Source of the DNA: Emticicia sp965283955
GTDB taxonomy: Bacteria; Bacteroidota; Bacteroidia; Cytophagales; Spirosomataceae
Direction of reading: 5' to 3'
Assembly (NCBI GenBank): GCA_965283955.1
Contig: CBDIQW010000001.1
Span: 992,001-1,056,000 of the forward strand
DNA length: 64,000 nt
The position numbers were made by a program, and so were the translations under genes. Under the pieces are notes generated by a model, which was not told where the DNA came from, ran no database searches, and saw nothing but the letters and a program-made list of their open reading frames with translations. Position 1 is the first letter of the stretch; each line of letters opens with the position of its first letter. Of this stretch, positions 47,580 through 57,967 are shown piece by piece.

Positions 47580-48050
47580 ATGGAAGCGAAATCGACAAAT
47601 AGAAAGACTTTTCAATTAACTGAAAACGGACAACCGCTGGGCGAATTAATTTATGAGAGTATAGTTTCACTAAAAGCTGAAATTAAATTGCCCAATTCAG
47701 ATATATATGAAATTGAACAAATTGGTATTTTTGATACAAGCATTAACGTAACAAAAAACGGAGCAGAAGTAGCAAAATTAGCAATGAACTGGCGTGGACA
47801 AATCGAATTTAATTTTCACGATGGAAAAGAATTTATTTTGAAAGCAAAAGGCTTTTTGGGAAATAAATTCGTACTTGAAAACAAAAATGAAGAAAAACTA
47901 ATTCAATTTGACCCACAACTTAACTGGAAAAAGTTAAATTATAATTACGACATTACATTCGACAAAAAACCTCAAACCATTTTATTGGTTTTACTTGGGG
48001 TTTATGCTGCCAACTATTTCATGGCATCCATGTCGGGAGCAATGGCGTAA
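47580..48050 (+). CDS. Conserved hypothetical protein with C-terminal membrane helix
   Basis: A 156-residue protein without a signal peptide, rich in beta strands (FQLTENGQPLGELIYES, FDTSINVTKNGAEVAKLAM, EFILKAKGFLGNKFVLE) and with one hydrophobic helix at the C-terminus (about residues 133-153, TILLVLLGVYAANYFMASM). This is a tail-anchored form. I do not recognise the family. It lies 47 bases before a LytS kinase gene and probably shares its operon, so a link to that signalling pair is possible. Confidence 0.6.
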   Translation: MEAKSTNRKTFQLTENGQPLGELIYESIVSLKAEIKLPNSDIYEIEQIGIFDTSINVTKNGAEVAKLAMNWRGQIEFNFHDGKEFILKAKGFLGNKFVLENKNEEKLIQFDPQLNWKKLNYNYDITFDKKPQTILLVLLGVYAANYFMASMSGAMA

Positions 48051-48097
48051 GATAAAAGGAAATTATAAATAGAGTTAGGCAAATACTTTGAAAGATT

Positions 48098-49192
48098 ATG
48101 AGTAAAAACAAATTATATTGGTTATTCCAGATTGTTGGCTGGTCGCTTTATTTCGGTAACGAAGTCTTTGCATACACGCTTCAATACGGTTTTGAAAATC
48201 AGTTGCTTTTTCAAGCATTTGCCAATATAATTTTAACGATTTTCCTCACGCATACATTCCGTTATATAGTAAAGCGTTATAATTGGATTACATTACCTCT
48301 TCCGCAACTCGCCATCAGGGTTTTACTTGGCGTTTTTATAATGACTGATCTTATGGTAGCTCTCAATTTGCCGCTTGATGCTAAATATACGGGGCAACTC
48401 ATCAGCGAAGAGCCAATTCTTGCCATCGAATACTTCATCAATCTCTCAAAACCAGTGATGGTCTGGGTCTTGATTTATATCTTTTATCATTATTCAGAAG
48501 AAAAACGTCAACGTGAAATTGAACAACTTAAACTTCGTACTTCAATCAAAGAAACCGAAGCAAAAGTTCTCAAGGCACAGATGAATCCACACTTTATGTT
48601 TAATGCTTTAAATAGTATCAGAGCATTGGTTTATGAAGACCCAACCAAAGCACAACAAGGCATTACTCAACTTTCAAATATTCTCAGAAGCTCACTCATT
48701 GCCGACCGCCGCACAACAATTTCGCTCAAAGAAGAACTCCGTACGATTGAAGATTATCTGGCACTCGAAAAAGTACGTTATGAAGAGCGACTACAATCAA
48801 AATGGGATATTGATGATAATACTTTGGGCATACAAGTGCCACCGATGATGCTCCAAACTTTAGTAGAGAACGCCATCAAACACGGTGTACAAAAGGCCAT
48901 CGGCTGGGGTTTTGTCGAAATCAATACCAGTATTGTAGAAGATAAATTATACATAAAAATTAGAAACACTGGTCAACTCCACAGCACCGACTCTGACTCA
49001 GAATCTGGTGGTTTTGGTTTAAAAAATACAGCACAAAGGCTTGATATTCTTTATGGAACCGATGCTTCTTTCAAGATTTATCAAGAAGATAACCTAACTG
49101 TTTGTGCTGAAATAGTAATTCCAACAGGAAATATTGATGTAAAAAATAACAATATCTCGCTTGATTCGTCAAATATTCGAGCAGCGAGCTAA
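48098..49192 (+). CDS. LytS/YehU-type sensor histidine kinase
   Basis: A 364-residue membrane kinase. Several hydrophobic helices (residues 8-28, 38-55, 72-92, 115-132) precede a coiled linker and the His_kinase domain with His165 in NPHFMFNALNS. The ATP-binding part shows MLQTLVENAIKHGVQKAI and GGFGLKNTAQRLDILYG. It is followed by its LytTR regulator at 49331 after a repeat-rich spacer. Confidence 0.9.
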   Translation: MSKNKLYWLFQIVGWSLYFGNEVFAYTLQYGFENQLLFQAFANIILTIFLTHTFRYIVKRYNWITLPLPQLAIRVLLGVFIMTDLMVALNLPLDAKYTGQLISEEPILAIEYFINLSKPVMVWVLIYIFYHYSEEKRQREIEQLKLRTSIKETEAKVLKAQMNPHFMFNALNSIRALVYEDPTKAQQGITQLSNILRSSLIADRRTTISLKEELRTIEDYLALEKVRYEERLQSKWDIDDNTLGIQVPPMMLQTLVENAIKHGVQKAIGWGFVEINTSIVEDKLYIKIRNTGQLHSTDSDSESGGFGLKNTAQRLDILYGTDASFKIYQEDNLTVCAEIVIPTGNIDVKNNNISLDSSNIRAAS

Positions 49193-49200
49193 GACTGGTT

Positions 49201-49330
49201 ACTGGTGAAGTGGTTATTCGTTACTGGTTGTGGGTTCTTGATAACCAATTTCCGAATAACCAATTTTCCAATAACTAATTTTCCATTAACTGATATACCA
49301 ATAACCAATTCCCCAATAACAAATTACCAA
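49201..49330. repeat. Degenerate AATAACCAATT tandem repeat between kinase and regulator
   Basis: At least five imperfect 15-base units (AATAACCAATTTTCC type) precede the regulator start, preceded by GGTTATTCGTTACTGG, a partial inverted form. The reading would encode TNFPITN repeats, so the annotated start should be 49331 and not 49205. Low-complexity repeats of this type are found scattered in Bacteroidota genomes. Confidence 0.6.
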
Positions 49331-50073
49331 ATGAAAGCACTTATCGTAGATGACGAACGCTTGGCTCGAAACGAACTACGTCGTTTGTTAGAAAATTTTC
49401 CCAAAATCGAAATTATTGGAGAAGCTGCAAATGCCGATGAAGCCCTTCATCTGATTGATGAATTATCGCCTGATTTATTATTTTTGGATATTCAGATGCC
49501 AGCCAAAATGGCTTTCAGTTACTCGAAGCCATCGAAGGAAAAGCGCCAGAGCGTTATCTTCACAACTGCTTATGACGACGATGCACTTAAAGCGTTTAGC
49601 AAGGTCACGCTCTTGATTATTTGATGAAACCCGTTGATATGCAACGCTTAGCCGAAGCGATTCAGCGTGTAGAAGAAGAGCAAATACATGAAGTAGAACG
49701 TAAGGAAGGAATCAAACTTTTGGGCGAAACTGACCAAGTTTTTGTAAAAGACGGCGAAAAATGCTGGTTCGTAAAACTCGGAAAAGTACGTTTGTTTGAA
49801 TCAATGGGTAATTATGTACGTTTGCACTTCGACGACCAAAAACCAATGATTTTGAAATCTTTGAATAGCCTTGAAGAACGTCTCGACCCCAAAATATATT
49901 TCCGTGCCAACCGCAAGCACATCATTAATTTGGCTTGGATTGATAAAATCGAGCCGTGGTTTTCAGGTGGACTTTTAGTTACTCTCAAAACAACCGAAAA
50001 GGGAACTACGACCGAAAAAATTGAAATTTCTCGCCGACAAGCAATCAAATTCAAAGATTTGATGTCATTATAA
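49331..50073 (+). CDS. LytTR-family response regulator, three indels
   Basis: About 247 residues if repaired. The receiver starts MKALIVDDERLARNEL (D7/D8) with D53 in LFLDIQMP; the break near 49508 (one A missing: MPAKNGFQLLEAIEG), near 49553 (two bases: APERVIFTTAY) and near 49591 (one G: AFEQGHALDYLMKPVD) leads to the second frame, which carries the LytTR domain (VRLFESMGNYVRLHF, RANRKHIINLAWID). The net shift of minus four agrees with the two open frames. Partner of the kinase at 48098. The start at 49331 excludes the repeat. Confidence 0.85.
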
Positions 50074-50102
50074 CTTAATTATTCTACAAAATATTTAGCC
50101 CC

Positions 50103-50131
50103 GTAGAGACGTTGCATTGCAACGTCTCTAC
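50103..50131. repeat. GTAGAGACGTTGCA palindrome
   Basis: Arms GTAGAGACGTTGCA and TGCAACGTCTCTAC with one base between form a perfect hairpin. The element at 21420-21444 is a related copy. Similar palindromes occur between genes in Bacteroidota and other phyla. Confidence 0.75.
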
Positions 50132-50252
50132 CCACCATCTCCTATATCTATTTTTATTTAGCAACAAAATCCTAAAATACCTACCTCCTAACTCGCCTTT
50201 TTGTTGTAGATTTTCTTAGATTTGTCCAACTCAACGAACATCGAAGATAACA

Positions 50253-51812
50253 ATGACAGCAAAATCAAATTTAGACAAACTCGAAATTCTGAATCGTAAA
50301 AATGAAGAAGCTCTTTTGGGAGGAGGCGAGAAAAGAATTGAAGCTCAACATAAAAAAGGAAAACTCACCGCTCGTGAACGCATCGAACTCCTACTCGATG
50401 AAGGAACATTTGAAGAAATTGGCAAATTTGTGATGCACCGCAGCAAAGATTTCGGCTTAGATAAAGAATATTATCTGGGCGATGGCGTGGTGACTGGATA
50501 CGGCACAATTTCGGGTCGCTTGGTCTATGTTTTTGCTCAAGATTTTACGGTTTTTGGCGGCTCACTTTCTGAAACTTACGCCGAAAAAATCTGTAAAATA
50601 ATGGATATGGCCATGCAAAATGGAGCCCCAGTAATTGGCTTGAATGACTCTGGCGGAGCAAGAATACAGGAAGGAGTAAACTCATTGGCAGGCTATGCCG
50701 ATATTTTCTACCGAAATACATTGGCCTCAGGCGTGATTCCACAAATTTCGGCCATTATGGGGCCATGTGCTGGCGGGGCCGTTTATTCACCTGCTTTGAC
50801 AGATTATGTAATGATGGTTGAAAATACTTCGTACATGTTTGTTACTGGGCCAAACGTTGTAAAAACAGTTACCCACGAAGATGTAAGTTCGGAAGAATTA
50901 GGAGGAGCAATGACTCACGCTACAAAATCGGGCGTTACTCATTTCGTATCGGCCAACGAAATCGAGTGTATCAACGATATCAAAAAGCTCTTTAGCTATA
51001 TTCCATCAAACTGCGAAGAGCAACCACCTTTCACTCCTTATGAGTCAAACGGCAACGAAAAACGTCCAGAACTAAACAAATTAATGCCCGAAAACCCCAA
51101 TCAGCCTTACGATATGCGTGAGGTTGTGGAGCAATTGGTTGACGAAGGCAGTTTCTTTGAAGTACATAAGAACTTTGCTGAAAATATTGTAGTTGGTTTT
51201 GCCCGAATTGGCGGACGCTCAATTGGAATTGTGGGCAATCAACCAGCCGTAATGGCGGGTGTTCTCGACATTAATGCAAGTTTGAAAGGTGCGAGATTTG
51301 TCCGTTTCTGTGATTGTTATAATATTCCACTTTTGGTTCTGGAAGATGTTCCAGGTTTCTTGCCAGGCACTGACCAAGAATGGAACGGTATTATTTCGCA
51401 CGGGGCAAAATTACTTTATGCATTCTGTGAAGCCACAGTTCCACGCATTACGGTCATTACTCGCAAAGCTTATGGCGGAGCATATTGCGTAATGAACTCA
51501 AAGCACATTGGAGCAGATATGAACTATGCTTGGACTTCGGCCGAAATTGCGGTAATGGGAGCAGCAGGTGCAGCAGAAATAATTTTCAGAAAAGAGATTT
51601 CAGAAGCAGAAGATTCGGCGGCTGAATTGAAAAATAAAGTAGATGAATACACCGATAAATTTGCCAATCCATATAAAGCGGCACATCGTGGTTATATCGA
51701 CGAAGTGATTAACCCAGCCGATACTCGTGAGAAACTTTTGAAGGCATTTAAAATGCTTGAAAATAAGGCAACTAACTTACCTCGTAAAAAACACGGAAAT
51801 ATTCCATTATAA
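50253..51812 (+). CDS. pccB: Acyl-CoA carboxylase beta subunit (propionyl-CoA/methylmalonyl-CoA carboxyltransferase type)
   Basis: A 519-residue carboxyltransferase, the normal length for PccB/MmdA-type subunits. Marks: GKLTARERIELLLDEGTFEE, FTVFGGSLSETYAEKICKIM, INDSGG-type core NDSGGARIQEGVNSL, IMGPCAGGAVYSPALTDYVM and the second crotonase-like half with VPGFLPGTDQEWNGII. It transfers carboxybiotin to propionyl-CoA, or is the alpha part of a decarboxylase. No biotin carboxylase gene is adjacent, so the exact partner and direction are not shown. Confidence 0.9.
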   Translation: MTAKSNLDKLEILNRKNEEALLGGGEKRIEAQHKKGKLTARERIELLLDEGTFEEIGKFVMHRSKDFGLDKEYYLGDGVVTGYGTISGRLVYVFAQDFTVFGGSLSETYAEKICKIMDMAMQNGAPVIGLNDSGGARIQEGVNSLAGYADIFYRNTLASGVIPQISAIMGPCAGGAVYSPALTDYVMMVENTSYMFVTGPNVVKTVTHEDVSSEELGGAMTHATKSGVTHFVSANEIECINDIKKLFSYIPSNCEEQPPFTPYESNGNEKRPELNKLMPENPNQPYDMREVVEQLVDEGSFFEVHKNFAENIVVGFARIGGRSIGIVGNQPAVMAGVLDINASLKGARFVRFCDCYNIPLLVLEDVPGFLPGTDQEWNGIISHGAKLLYAFCEATVPRITVITRKAYGGAYCVMNSKHIGADMNYAWTSAEIAVMGAAGAAEIIFRKEISEAEDSAAELKNKVDEYTDKFANPYKAAHRGYIDEVINPADTREKLLKAFKMLENKATNLPRKKHGNIPL

Positions 51813-51818
51813 AATTTC

Positions 51819-51852
51819 ATGCCGTAGGTGATTCCTTAAACACCTACGGCAT
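51819..51852. terminator. Bidirectional terminator
   Basis: ATGCCGTAGGTG and its exact complement form a 12-base stem with a 10-base loop, followed by TTTT. It ends pccB and the convergent helicase gene. Confidence 0.85.
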
Positions 51853-51864
51853 TTTTCCAATATT

Positions 51865-54800
51865 TTAGGCTACTCGCACAACCTCGCTCGTTTCTAAATA
51901 AATGAGCATCATTTCTATGTTTTCGTAGCCCATTTGACGATAAAGTTTACCATAATTACGCACTTGTCGGGCGTTGCGTTCGTGCTTGTTTTGGTCTTTG
52001 CTTGTGCCTGTTTTATAATCAATGATATGTACAATTCCATCTTTCATTACAACTCGATCAGGGCATTGGGCATCTGCTCCGTTGAGCAATATTTCTCGCT
52101 GATTATCAACCTGCAAACCTTCTTCAAAAAGTGCTTTGAGTTCGGGCAAAGCAATGATTTTTTCGACTGATTCTATAATTCCATCGCTTTCTTTTGGACT
52201 TAATACTCCTTCAAATTCAAGCAATTGAATAGCTTTCGGAATATCTTTTCGAGTTTTAATCTTAACAAATGCTTCGTGAAGTTTATTCACTCGGTCTTTG
52301 GTTTTATCGAGCGTTTCAGGATCGAAGATTTTCTCCGAAATTCGGCGTAAACGTAATTTATCGCTGCGGTCTTCGCTCACTACTTTTGGCAGAAAAATTT
52401 CATCCCGCTCTTCGGGTGCTGGTTTTTCTTTCTTTATGAAACGTCCCTGACTTATTTCATAAATATTTTGGTCTGCTTGATATAATTCTTCGGCCAACAA
52501 AAACCCTTGCATCAAGCCCCCTACTCCTTGCACTTTATTATGGTAGTTCTTGCCCGAAAGCACAAAAAGTTTATCGACCGCCCTCGTAAATGCCACATAA
52601 AGCATATTGAGATTTTCGAGGAAAATTGCTTCAAATTCTTTGGCGTATTGTCCCGCTAAATCGGTCATCAACATTTTACTATTTATCTTTATCGGTGCTG
52701 ATAAAAGCCTCACGGCATCGCCTTGCTTATCATAGCTAAGTTCTTCATAATCAAGTCTTTCTAAGTCAGCCCAAAGTTCTGAGTAATTATTTGGCTCAAT
52801 ATCCCATTGGGCATACGGAATGATTACAACTGGATATTCAAGTCCTTTTGAGCGGTGAACGGTTGTGATTGTAATAGCATCTTGCTCGGCGGGAGATTTG
52901 ACCGAAAGTGCCGAAGAATCCTTTTTTTCATCCCAAAACTTCAAGAAATCTTGCAGGTGATTGCTTTCTTTAAGGCTATAATTTAGCACCACATCCAAGA
53001 ATCTAAAAAGATAAGATTTGCGGTCGGTTCGCTCGAATAATTGGAAAACGTTGATGATTTTTTCGGCCAATTCATAAATACCCGCTTTATTGAGTGTTAT
53101 TGAGTCAAGTGTGAAACCGTGTTGGGCAAAAAGCAGATAAAAATCGGCAATTTGTGCGGCATCAACGGCTTCCGAAATTAAATCATTGGCGTTATTATCA
53201 GGTATTTGTCCGAGAATGGTTTGGTAAAATAAATACGCAACTTCAGACTTAGCCAAACGATTATCGGGTTGATTGACTACTCGCATAAAAGCCACCAAAA
53301 GCCGAACGACTGGCGAGTTTTTGAGCAAAAGCGAATCACGAGAAATGATTTTATAATTGGCTTCAACTAAAAAGTTAGCAATTTCGGCCGAGTCTTTATT
53401 TTTTCGACACAAAATAGCAATATCGCCCATCGAATAGCCTTCATCAAGCACTTGCTGGATTATCTCGACCATGCGACCCAACATCAGATTTTCACCTTTT
53501 ACGTAATCTAAAAATTCAATCTGAACGTGTCCACCAGTTTTAGCATTTTCGGGCGTTTCTTGAAAAAATCAGCATAAACATCTTTCAAAAAAGGGAAAAT
53601 ATTTTCGTGTTCACTCATTACCGAGGCAAAAAAACGATTGTTAAAATCAATCACTTCTCGGCTACTTCGATAATTAGTTTTTAAGTTTTGTGGACTAATA
53701 TAATTAGAAATGGTCATAAATTGCTCAATCTGAAAATCTTGAATGAGCGAATTATTCATCAACATTTCCACTTCATTTTTGAACAAATGCACAATTAAGT
53801 CCATTTTTCCTCCTCGCCAGCGGTAAATTGCCTGCTTGGCATCGCCCACGATGAGATTGAAGTGATTATTGGCCAACGAGTTTTCGATGAGTGGCAATAG
53901 GTTATAAAACTGCATATCGGAAGTATCCTGAAACTCATCGACCAACAAATGATTGTAGCGTTCGCCAATGCGTTCGTAGATAAACGGCACGGGTTCGGAC
54001 AAAATGATTTGCAGAATTTTACGGTTAAATTCCGATATAAAAACTTGGTTTTTATCTTCTAAAACGGCATCAAATTCGGCCTTGATTTTCTTCAATAAAG
54101 ACAGTTTACGAAGGTTGGGTTTAATCATCGTAAACAAGGCGTATTTTGGCAAATGCTGGGTTTTAAATTCCTGCATTTCTTGGAAAATTGCCGTCAGGTC
54201 TTCCTTGATTAAATCAATAGCCACTTTTACAGGTGTTGGCGTTTTGGCACTATACCATTTATCTTCGTTAATGGCCGCCCATTGGTAAGAGTTTGGAGAT
54301 TTATCTTTTTTTCTGAAATATTCATCTTCAAAATCTTCTCGCATATTATAAAAGTACCCACCGATCCCTTTGGCTTTTTGCGTGAAATCATCAACACTAA
54401 GCCCTTGATTTTCAATATATTGAATCGCTTTTTCAGCTAAAGCCTTGATGCCTTCCTCAACCGATTTTAGATAGGTGTAAATATTATTTGAAATATGCCA
54501 AAAGTCTTTTGGATCGAGCGAGTCGAGCTTGATGAGCGATGAATAGAATTGGTCGTTGATGAGGTGATTTCCGAAATTGGCCAATTCTTCAGTTACGAAA
54601 TTCCAAGTTTTACCGTCCGAGACTTTTTCTTCTACGAAGTGTTCCAAAATACGAGTCACGTCTTGGTCGTTCGTCAAGACCCGCTTTTTCAATCAGCCGT
54701 TCGACGGCCTCGGTCATGACCGTCTTAGAATCCAACACGATTTCGTAGTTATAGGGCAAGCCCAAATCTTCGGTAAAAGCATTGACGAGTTGATTAACAA

Positions 54801-55155
54801 AACTATCAATTGTTTTTACAGCAAAATCAGAATACTCCTGAATAATATGACTAAAAACCGCCGCCGCTCTGAGTTGAAGAATTTCATCGGAAAGTTTTAG
54901 TTCATTGGCAATTTCTCGAAACATCCCCCAGAACTTAGATTTTTCGTTAAAGTTCTGCACATCTGCAATCTCCTTCAAAGCTGCCAATATACGCTCCTTC
55001 ATTTCGGATGCAGCATCATTGGTAAATGTAATGGCCAAAATTCGCTTATAATAGTAAGCTTTATCACTGCCAAGAGCGAGTTTTAGATACTCGCGTGTAA
55101 GTGTATATGTTTTCCCAGAACCAGCTGAAGAGCTATATATGTTAAATTTCGACAT
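51865..55155 (-). CDS. AddA/RecB-like UvrD helicase-nuclease, two frameshifts
   Basis: About 1,096 residues. Walker A SSAGSGKTYTLTREYL at the N-terminus, motif Ia ILAITFTNDAASEMKERI, Walker B HLLVDEFQDTSDMQF, motif III GDAKQAIYRWRGG, motif IV-VI region ITTVHRSKGLEYPVVIIP and LYVAFTRAVDKLFVLSGK, and a C-terminal nuclease core HIIDYKTG. The frame breaks near 54670 (one G too many: EKAGLTNDQDVTRIL) and near 53565 (one A of a run missing, on the plus strand: FFQETPENAKTGG). It is the helicase-nuclease subunit of an AddAB-type recombination enzyme; the AddB partner is not in this window. Confidence 0.87.
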
Positions 55156-55176
55156 TAGTAATATTTTGATTAAAAC

Positions 55177-55875
55177 TCAACTTTTTTTCACCTTAAAATC
55201 AGCAATACCATAAATAAACATACATTTAGAGGCTACTGTGATTGCTCTTATAACAGGATATGCCCAAAAAAGTCTCTCCAAAAATGTATGGTACGCATTC
55301 AGAATATTGGCCACCACCAATAGCGAAAACCCTAAGATGATATAAAGTCGGCGTTCATCACCCACTGGTAAAAAAACTGACAAAATACCTGTATATGAGA
55401 AAATAACAGTGTAAATAAAAACTATAATAGAATAGACTCCAGAAAGAGCTTCATATAAACTAAAAAAATAGAATGAAAGGGGAAAAATCAAAAAAGCAGG
55501 TATAATCTTCTGAAAATTATTATCCGAATCTCTAAAACTTATCTTTGCCCCCATCGCATGAAAATAGTAAATCCATATCAAAAAAATGAAGGTATTAATA
55601 CATATATTGACAATAATTGCAATAGGTTCGGGAAGTAAAAAAGAAATGAGAGAAACAGCAACAGGCAAAACAATACTGTATAAAAAAAGCCACTGTCGAA
55701 ATTCAAATATACCTTTTTGCAGTTGATAAAACCAAATACCCATTAAAATCCAAGAGATAATTCTCAAATTATTACTCCACAATTCAGCCTGATCTTTATC
55801 AATGTAGTCATGTGTAAAACATTCTCCTATAAGCACAATCAAGATTATGCTTATAAACAATAGGTTTATTCTCAT
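55177..55875 (-). CDS. Polytopic membrane protein, unknown function
   Basis: A 232-residue protein with about seven or eight predicted hydrophobic helices (LLFISIILIVLIGEC, IISWILMGIWFYQL, WLFLYSIVLPVAVSLISFLL and more). It looks somewhat like YhhN/lysoplasmalogenase-type proteins in size and topology, but no family motif could be confirmed. It lies 21 bases after the helicase gene start on the same strand and may share a transcript. Confidence 0.55.
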   Translation of the reverse strand: MRINLLFISIILIVLIGECFTHDYIDKDQAELWSNNLRIISWILMGIWFYQLQKGIFEFRQWLFLYSIVLPVAVSLISFLLPEPIAIIVNICINTFIFLIWIYYFHAMGAKISFRDSDNNFQKIIPAFLIFPLSFYFFSLYEALSGVYSIIVFIYTVIFSYTGILSVFLPVGDERRLYIILGFSLLVVANILNAYHTFLERLFWAYPVIRAITVASKCMFIYGIADFKVKKS

Positions 55876-55961
55876 AAAGCAGTTTTGTTGAGGAATTTAT
55901 CATAGGGTTGGGTGCTTTTCAAAAAAGTAAAAAGCACCCAATGTATTTTCGTAATTCAGTA

Positions 55962-57689
55962 TTAGTGAGACTCTCGTTTCACTTCATGTCCTGATTTTCC
56001 AACTAAAAAGTCTAAATCAGCACCTTTATCAGCTTGCATTACCGTATTGATATACATTTTCGTATAACCTCGATCATAGCCTAAATCAATAGGTGTCCAA
56101 TTCTTTCGGCGTTCGGCCAGTTCTTCATCAGAAACGTGCAGATGAATTTTACGGTTTGGCACGTCTACCTCGATTTCATCGCCGTTTTGCACCAATCCAA
56201 GTGTTCCGCCTACTGCCGATTCGGGCGAAGCGTGCAAAAATACAGTTCCATAGGCAGTTCCACTCATACGAGCATCGGAGATACGCACCATGTCAGTAAT
56301 GCCTTTTTCGAGCAATTTCTTTGGTAATTGCATATTTCCAACTTCAGGCATTCCTGGGTAGCCTTTCGGGCCAACGTTTTTCAGAACCATCACCGAAGTT
56401 TCGTCGATTTCGAGATTTGGGTCGTCGATGCGGGCGTGATAATCTTCGATTGTTTCAAAAACGACGGCTTTTCCTCGGTGCTGCATCAAATGTGGTGAAG
56501 CTGCCGAAGGTTTAATAACTGCTCCGTTTTCACAAAGATTCCCTTTTACTACTGCAATTCCTCCTTCACGTAAAATCGGATTTTCAGCACTCGCAATTAC
56601 ATCATCGTTCCAAATTTTTGCCCCTTTCGAGTTTTCTACCAAACTTTTACCATTGACCGTAATGGCATCACGGTGCAGGTATTTTTCCATTTCTTTAATT
56701 ACGGCAGGAAGTCCACCAGCATAATAAAAATCTTCCATCAAATATTTACCTGAAGGCATGAGATTCAATAAAAATGGCATTTTACTACCTATTTTATCAA
56801 AATCTTCGAGGTTTACATCTACGCCAATTCGACCAGCAATTGCCAATAAATGCAACACTAAATTAGTAGAACCACCCACTGCAGCATTCATCATAATGGC
56901 ATTTTCAAAAGCTTCACGAGTAAGTACTTTTGAAAGTGTAAGATTCTCTTTTACCATTTCAACGGCACGCATACCCGACATGTGGGCTAACACTTTTTTG
57001 CGAGAATCAGCCGCTGGAATTGCTGACGCCCCTGGTAATGTAAGCCCCAAAGCTTCAACCATTACGGCCATTGTTGAGGCAGTTCCCATTGTTGAGCAAT
57101 GCCCTACGCTTCGGCTCATACACGATTCGGCCTCTTCAAACTCTTCGGGAGTCATCTTGCCCGTTTTCAAATCATCTGCAAAACGCCAAACATCAGTTCC
57201 AGAACCAATGGCTTTACCTTGAAAACGTCCATTGAGCATTGATCCACCCGGCACTACAATCGTCGGTAAATCACAACTGGCAGCACCCATCACCAGCGAA
57301 GGAGTTGTTTTATCACAACCTGTAAGCAAGACAATAGCATCGAAAGGATTTCCTCTGATGCTTTCTTCAACGGTCATGGCGGCCAAATTTCGATAAAGCA
57401 TGGCAGTTGGGCGAATGATGGTTTCGCCAAGCGACATCACTGGAAATTCTAATGGGAAGCCCCCCGCTTCATACACACCATTTTTTACTACCTGAGCCAA
57501 CTCTCTAAAATGTCCGTTACAGGGTGTTACTTCCGACCAAGTATTACAGATTCCGATAACTGGTTTCCCTTTAAATTGATGTGCTGGATAGCCTTGATTT
57601 TTTATCCAACTTCGGTATATAAACCCGTCTTTTCCTTCTTTCCCAAACCAATCTTGGCTACGTAAATTTTCATTCTCTTGCTTCGGCAT
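55962..57689 (-). CDS. IlvD/Edd-family sugar-acid dehydratase
   Basis: A 575-residue Fe-S dehydratase. Cysteine motifs: CNTWSEVTPCN (about 49), LLTGCDKTTPS (about 124), and GHCSTMGTASTM (about 197), the three cluster-binding sites of the family. Sugar-acid members of this group convert L-arabinonate, D-xylonate, gluconate or galactonate to 2-keto-3-deoxy acids. Length and C-terminus fit the pentonate subgroup better than dihydroxy-acid dehydratase, and no ilv genes are near. It would feed the same pathway as uxaA. Substrate is inference. Confidence 0.87.
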   Translation of the reverse strand: MPKQENENLRSQDWFGKEGKDGFIYRSWIKNQGYPAHQFKGKPVIGICNTWSEVTPCNGHFRELAQVVKNGVYEAGGFPLEFPVMSLGETIIRPTAMLYRNLAAMTVEESIRGNPFDAIVLLTGCDKTTPSLVMGAASCDLPTIVVPGGSMLNGRFQGKAIGSGTDVWRFADDLKTGKMTPEEFEEAESCMSRSVGHCSTMGTASTMAVMVEALGLTLPGASAIPAADSRKKVLAHMSGMRAVEMVKENLTLSKVLTREAFENAIMMNAAVGGSTNLVLHLLAIAGRIGVDVNLEDFDKIGSKMPFLLNLMPSGKYLMEDFYYAGGLPAVIKEMEKYLHRDAITVNGKSLVENSKGAKIWNDDVIASAENPILREGGIAVVKGNLCENGAVIKPSAASPHLMQHRGKAVVFETIEDYHARIDDPNLEIDETSVMVLKNVGPKGYPGMPEVGNMQLPKKLLEKGITDMVRISDARMSGTAYGTVFLHASPESAVGGTLGLVQNGDEIEVDVPNRKIHLHVSDEELAERRKNWTPIDLGYDRGYTKMYINTVMQADKGADLDFLVGKSGHEVKRESH

Positions 57690-57867
57690 AATTTAATTAT
57701 GATTTTATTAGTCAAATAATATTGACTAAGGTCGATAGATATATTTATATTAAAATCTTTAAGATATTTTTTAACTTACAAGCTGATTATCAAGCAATTA
57801 CATTATCTTACTACATAGTCATAGAAAAAAAAAAAAAATCGTTGTAGTATGAATATCAAGAAAAAGG

Positions 57868-57899
57868 TGTGAAATTTCTATCAAAAATCCGTACTTTTG
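57868..57899 (+). promoter_or_regulatory. Promoter of the DUF937-OmpA gene
   Basis: TGTG (57868) and a perfect -7 box TACTTTTG (57892-57899) are 20 bases apart, 68 bases before the start at 57968. Confidence 0.5.
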
Positions 57900-57967
57900 T
57901 GTTGTTTTGCACCAAATTATAAATTTTGTAGGAAACAATTGCCAATTATTTAAATAAAAATAAACTT

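Noticed and set aside
49201..49330. CRISPR-like array
   Set aside because: The units are about 15 bases, adjacent and degenerate, without unique spacers or cas genes.
49205..49330. Longer N-terminus for the second LytTR regulator
   Set aside because: It consists of translated tandem repeat (TNFPITN); receivers start with MKALIVDDE.
56758..57222. A plus-strand open frame of 154 residues in the IlvD/Edd gene
   Set aside because: It is antisense to a well-conserved enzyme and shows no family features.
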